Positions 5,829-8,328 of a stretch of 8,328 nucleotides of DNA are shown one piece after another (the stretch's first letter is position 1; every line of letters begins with the position of its first letter). The notes under the pieces are model-generated. The model did no database searches and had not been told where the DNA came from. It saw only the letters and a list, made by a program, of their open reading frames with translations. Source of the stretch: Modestobacter sp. (GTDB lineage Bacteria; Actinomycetota; Actinomycetes; Mycobacteriales; Geodermatophilaceae); the NCBI GenBank assembly GCA_025965635.1, contig JAOPWO010000386.1, positions 1-8,328 of the forward strand, given 5' to 3'. A program made the translations under genes and the position numbers.

Positions 5829-6902
5829 TCACGGGGTCGTGGGGACCGTGACCTTCCCGTCGATGATCTGCTGGCGGTAGTCGTCGATCGTGGTCTTGAT
5901 GTCGGCGATGTACCCGCCGGACTCCGACAGGCCCACGCCGTCGGACTCCAGGTCGTAGGTCACGTCCGTGCCGCCCTCGACCGATCCCTCGGAGAAGGAG
6001 GTGATGAACTCCTCCACCGCGTTGTCGACGCGCTTGAGCATCGAGGTCATGATCACGGCCTGCTGGTCGGCCGGAGCGGTCTGGTACTGGTCGGAGTCGA
6101 CGCCGATCGCCCGCTTGCCGGCCTCGACGGCGGCCTGGAAGACGCCCTCACCGGAGCCCCCAGCGGCGTGGAAGACGATGTCCGCGCCGTTCTGGTAGAA
6201 GCCCTGGGCCACGCTGTAGCCGCGGTCCGGGGCGCCGAAGCCGCTGAAGTCACCGGCCGGCGACAGGTAGGACACGTCGACGGTGATCCCCGGCTTGACG
6301 GCCTTGGCACCGGCGACGTAGCCCGCCTGGAACTTCTCGATGAGCGGGCTCTGCACGCCACCGACGAAGCCGATGCGGTCGGTCTCGGTCTTGGACGCCG
6401 CGGCCACCCCGGCGAGGAAGGAGCCCTGCTCCTCGGCGAAGAGCAGGCCGGTCACGTTGTCGCCCTTGGCCCCGTCGGCGTTGGAGCCGTCGACCTGGGC
6501 GAACGTGGTGTCCGGGAAGTCCGGCGCGACGTCGGCGATGATCTCGTCGTAGTTGAAGCCGACGGCGATGATCGGGTCGTACCCCTGCTCGGCCAGCTGG
6601 GTGAGCAGCTCGCCGCGGTTGGAGGCGTCGTCGTTGGGCGAGAGCGTCTGGACGTTGTCCGCCATGGTGCCGCCCAGCGTCTCCACGGCGGCCTCGACGC
6701 CGGCGTAGGCCGAGTCGTTGAACGACTTGTCGCCGCGGCCGCCGGTGTCGAAGGCCAGTCCGATCTTCAGCTCGTCGCTGCTGCTGCCGCCACCGCCGCT
6801 GCCGCTGCCGCCGGCCTGGGGCTCGTCGCTGGCACAGGCCGCGAGGGCCAGGCTGCCGGCCAGCAGCAGGGTCGCTGCCTTCATCCCACGCACTCGGCGC
6901 AC
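5829..6902 (-). CDS. BMP/PnrA-family nucleoside-binding lipoprotein
   Basis: This is the extracytoplasmic receptor of the importer, tethered to the membrane outer face by a lipid-modified cysteine. It has 357 residues. A type II signal peptide covers residues 1-22 with lipobox LAAC ending at C23. A Gly/Ser-rich linker (31-42) leads into the periplasmic-binding fold. The family motif DTGGRGDKSFND (52-63) contains the aspartate and phenylalanine that contact nucleosides in PnrA. The second characteristic block, AIGVDSDQYQ (265-274), is also intact, as are FAEEQGSFLAG (155-165) and VFHAAGG (243-249). I chose the GTG at 6902-6900 because GGAG (6912-6909) lies six bases upstream; the internal GTG at 6893 and ATG at 6884 have no comparable site. 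Relatives bind purine nucleosides or several nucleosides. The salvage genes downstream suggest pyrimidine nucleosides are also carried here (inference). Confidence 0.95.
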   Translation of the reverse strand: MRRVRGMKAATLLLAGSLALAACASDEPQAGGSGSGGGGSSSDELKIGLAFDTGGRGDKSFNDSAYAGVEAAVETLGGTMADNVQTLSPNDDASNRGELLTQLAEQGYDPIIAVGFNYDEIIADVAPDFPDTTFAQVDGSNADGAKGDNVTGLLFAEEQGSFLAGVAAASKTETDRIGFVGGVQSPLIEKFQAGYVAGAKAVKPGITVDVSYLSPAGDFSGFGAPDRGYSVAQGFYQNGADIVFHAAGGSGEGVFQAAVEAGKRAIGVDSDQYQTAPADQQAVIMTSMLKRVDNAVEEFITSFSEGSVEGGTDVTYDLESDGVGLSESGGYIADIKTTIDDYRQQIIDGKVTVPTTP

Positions 6903-6908
6903 GACGGT

Positions 6909-6923
6909 CTCCTCTCTGAGAGG
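6909..6923 (-). promoter_or_regulatory. Lipoprotein ribosome binding site embedded in an inverted repeat
   Basis: On the minus strand CCTCTC-A-GAGAGG (6923-6911) is a near-perfect palindrome, and its right arm runs into the ribosome site GAGAGGAG six bases before the GTG start. Folding would give about five base pairs with a three-base loop and would partly hide the ribosome site. It could equally be a small operator or chance. Confidence 0.4.
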
Positions 6924-7039
6924 GCGTCGGCCGACCGGGGTCGCCCGCGCCCCAGTGGGTGTTCCGGGTCGCTCACTGGTCCGCGCACCGTCCGGCGGCC
7001 CGCGGCGAGGCGGTCCGGCCGGGGGGCGACGACTCCGGC

Positions 7040-7067
7040 ACGCTAACCGCGCGTTCCCCGCTGTGAC
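7040..7067 (-). promoter_or_regulatory. Candidate promoter of the nucleoside transport operon
   Basis: On the minus strand GTCACA (7067-7062), a 16-base spacer and TAGCGT (7045-7040) make a moderate match to a housekeeping promoter: four of six bases to TTGACA, and the TANNNT form typical of actinobacterial -10 elements. It is the only TANNNT hexamer I found on this strand in the intergenic region. Initiation would fall near 7033, giving a leader of about 130 nt before the lipoprotein start. Confidence 0.35.
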
Positions 7068-7210
7068 CGCTCCGTCCGGGTACCGATGCCGGATCGTTGC
7101 CTCGCGGCACCACCGTCCTCACGCGGGCCGGCCGGGCCCGGACGACCGGTTCCCGCGGGCTCCGACCCTGCTCCGGGAGCAACGACGCGCCACTGCCGCG
7201 TGCCACCGGC

Positions 7211-7216
7211 TAGCGT
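7211..7216 (+). promoter_or_regulatory. Candidate -10 element for a leaderless carboxypeptidase mRNA
   Basis: TAGCGT fits the TANNNT actinobacterial -10 pattern. Exactly seven bases (CCGGGGC) lie between it and the ATG at 7224, which places the transcription start at or next to the A of the start codon. I see no convincing -35 element near 7188-7193, a common finding for such promoters. Confidence 0.55.
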
Positions 7217-7223
7217 CCGGGGC

Positions 7224-8328
7224 ATGCGCTGGCTGCCCTTCCGGGCCCGACTGGCGGCTGGGGCCCTGGCCGCCGGGCTGCTGTTCGCGGGCACGGCCCC
7301 GGCCGCACTGGCCGAGGCGCCGCGGCCCACCGTCGACCCGGGGGCGCCCACCCCCACCGCCCCGTGGCCGGGCCCGCCGCCGCAGGGCAGCGCCCCGGAC
7401 GGCAGCACGGTCGGCGGCGAGGAACTGGACACCCGCGGGCTGGTCACCGTCCCGGGGGCGCCGTCCCTGCCCGAGGGCATCGACGCGCGCGGCTGGCTGG
7501 TCGCCGATGCGGGCACGGGCGCCGTGCTGGGCGCCCAGGACCCGCACGGCCGGTACTACCCGGCCAGCACGCTCAAGACGCTCACCCTGCTCACGCTCAC
7601 GCCGGTGCTCGATCCCGTGCTGGTCGTGGAGGGCACCGCCGAGGACGAGGCCATCGAGGGCAGCCGGGTGGGCCTGGTGCGCGGCGGGCAGTACCCGGTG
7701 TCGCTGCTGTTCCAGGCGCTGGTGATGCAGTCGGGCAACGACGCGGCCAATGCCCTCGCCCGGGCGGCCGGCGGGGTGGAGGCGACGCTGACGGCGATGA
7801 ACGCGACGGCGGAGCGGCTGCAGGCCTTCGACACGGTGGCCGGCACCCCCTCGGGGCTGGACGTCGCCGGCCAGTCGTCCTCCCCGTACGACCTCGCGCT
7901 GATCATGCGGGAGCTGGTCGCGGATCCGGTGACCCTGGCGGTGCTGCAGACCCGGACGGCGCAGATGCCACCGGTCGCCGGGCTCACCGAGGGGTACCAG
8001 ATCCAGAACCAGGACTCCCTGCTCACCGACTACCCGGGCACCCTGGGTGGCAAGAACGGGTTCACCGACGCGGCCCGGCACACGTTCGTCGCGGCCGCCG
8101 AGCGGGACGGCCGGCGGTTGGTGGTCAGCCTCATGCAGGCCGAGCGCTCCCCGGTGCCGACCACGGAGCAGGCGAAGCGGCTGCTCGACTGGGGGTTCGC
8201 CGTCCCGGCCGGGGTGACCGGGGCCGGCCGGCTGGTGACCCCCGGTGAGGCGGACGCGGCGGCGTTGCCCTCGACCGTCCCGGCCGCCGACGGCACCCTG
8301 CCGTCCGGCGACGCGGCCGCGGCCGGCA
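7224..8328 (+). CDS. Secreted D-alanyl-D-alanine carboxypeptidase, S11/DacA family, 3' end cut off
   Basis: This enzyme trims the terminal D-alanine from peptidoglycan stem peptides outside the membrane (low-molecular-weight penicillin-binding protein class). The visible 368 residues begin with a Sec signal peptide: basic MRWLPFRAR, a hydrophobic core to about residue 29, and probable cleavage after A-L-A at 30. A Pro-rich linker spans 31-60. The serine-peptidase motifs appear in order and at normal spacing: S115-T-L-K118, S170-G-N172, and K277-N-G279 in GGKNGFTDAARHTF. The third motif is KNG where KTG is usual. After about 325 the sequence becomes an Ala/Gly/Pro-rich tail that leaves the window; relatives often end in a membrane helix, which cannot be checked here. 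The ATG is chosen from the signal peptide and the adjacent -10 element; no ribosome site is needed if the mRNA is leaderless. It is transcribed away from the nucleoside operon, with no evident functional link. Confidence 0.92.
   Translation, partial: MRWLPFRARLAAGALAAGLLFAGTAPAALAEAPRPTVDPGAPTPTAPWPGPPPQGSAPDGSTVGGEELDTRGLVTVPGAPSLPEGIDARGWLVADAGTGAVLGAQDPHGRYYPASTLKTLTLLTLTPVLDPVLVVEGTAEDEAIEGSRVGLVRGGQYPVSLLFQALVMQSGNDAANALARAAGGVEATLTAMNATAERLQAFDTVAGTPSGLDVAGQSSSPYDLALIMRELVADPVTLAVLQTRTAQMPPVAGLTEGYQIQNQDSLLTDYPGTLGGKNGFTDAARHTFVAAAERDGRRLVVSLMQAERSPVPTTEQAKRLLDWGFAVPAGVTGAGRLVTPGEADAAALPSTVPAADGTLPSGDAAAAG

Larger units (their letters stand above)
6903..7223. other. Divergent intergenic region with no convincing gene
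   Basis: These 321 bases separate the leftward nucleoside operon from the rightward carboxypeptidase gene. I found no open frame with a family resemblance or a ribosome site. The region holds one -10-like TAGCGT hexamer per strand and several short inverted repeats near the lipoprotein start. These are GTCGGCCGAC at 6926-6935, CCTCTC-T-GAGAGG at 6911-6923, and CCAGTG (6952-6957) facing CACTGG (6974-6979). The rest is GC-rich sequence in which I see nothing specific. Confidence 0.7.

Noticed and set aside
4132..5880. Long plus-strand open frame opposite the ATPase
   Set aside because: Its product is a low-complexity Gly/Arg/Val/Asp/His-rich string without motifs. It mirrors a well-supported gene, as expected in very GC-rich DNA.
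6776..6812. Short GCC/GCT-like repeat near the lipoprotein N-terminus
   Set aside because: It encodes the Gly/Ser linker after the lipobox, an ordinary feature of lipoproteins in GC-rich organisms.
7119..8081. Minus-strand open frame opposite the carboxypeptidase
   Set aside because: The plus strand has a signal peptide and the three penicillin-binding motifs in order; the minus product has no recognisable features.

Overview
The window is very GC-rich, with third codon positions almost all G or C. It looks like an actinobacterial chromosome. The transporter-plus-salvage gene order, the GTG and TTG starts and the overall sequence style fit a Geodermatophilaceae-type organism (Blastococcus, Geodermatophilus or Modestobacter). 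That placement is inference from style, not from a marker gene.

Almost everything left of 6902 reads leftward on the minus strand and forms one nucleoside uptake and salvage cluster. In transcription order it holds: a BMP/PnrA-family substrate-binding lipoprotein (6902-5829); a 197-nt gap with two strong hairpins; a double-domain ABC ATPase (5631-4099, TTG start); two BPD_transp_2-type permeases (4102-2942 and 2945-1668); a homotetrameric-type cytidine deaminase (1671-1177, cdd); and thymidine phosphorylase (1180 to beyond base 1, deoA, 3' end missing). From the ATPase to deoA all four junctions overlap by four bases (ATGA, GTGA, ATGA, ATGA), so the five genes are very probably translationally coupled. 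The lipoprotein captures nucleosides outside the membrane and the ATPase and permeases import them. Cdd then turns cytidine or deoxycytidine into uridine or deoxyuridine, and DeoA phosphorolyses thymidine and deoxyuridine to base plus deoxyribose-1-phosphate.

To the right is a 321-nt divergent intergenic region (6903-7223). It carries one plausible -10 hexamer (TAGCGT) for each direction. It is followed by a plus-strand, secreted S11-type D-alanyl-D-alanine carboxypeptidase (7224 to beyond the right edge, 3' end missing). Its -10-like hexamer ends seven bases before the ATG, so the mRNA is probably leaderless.

I see no mobile element, CRISPR array, tRNA or rRNA, and no evidence of an undescribed system. 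The points most worth a second look are the terminator-like hairpin that separates the lipoprotein from the rest of its operon, a repeat-rich tract that extends the cytidine deaminase C-terminus, and the leaderless promoter. The many long open frames opposite these genes are high-GC shadows and are not annotated.
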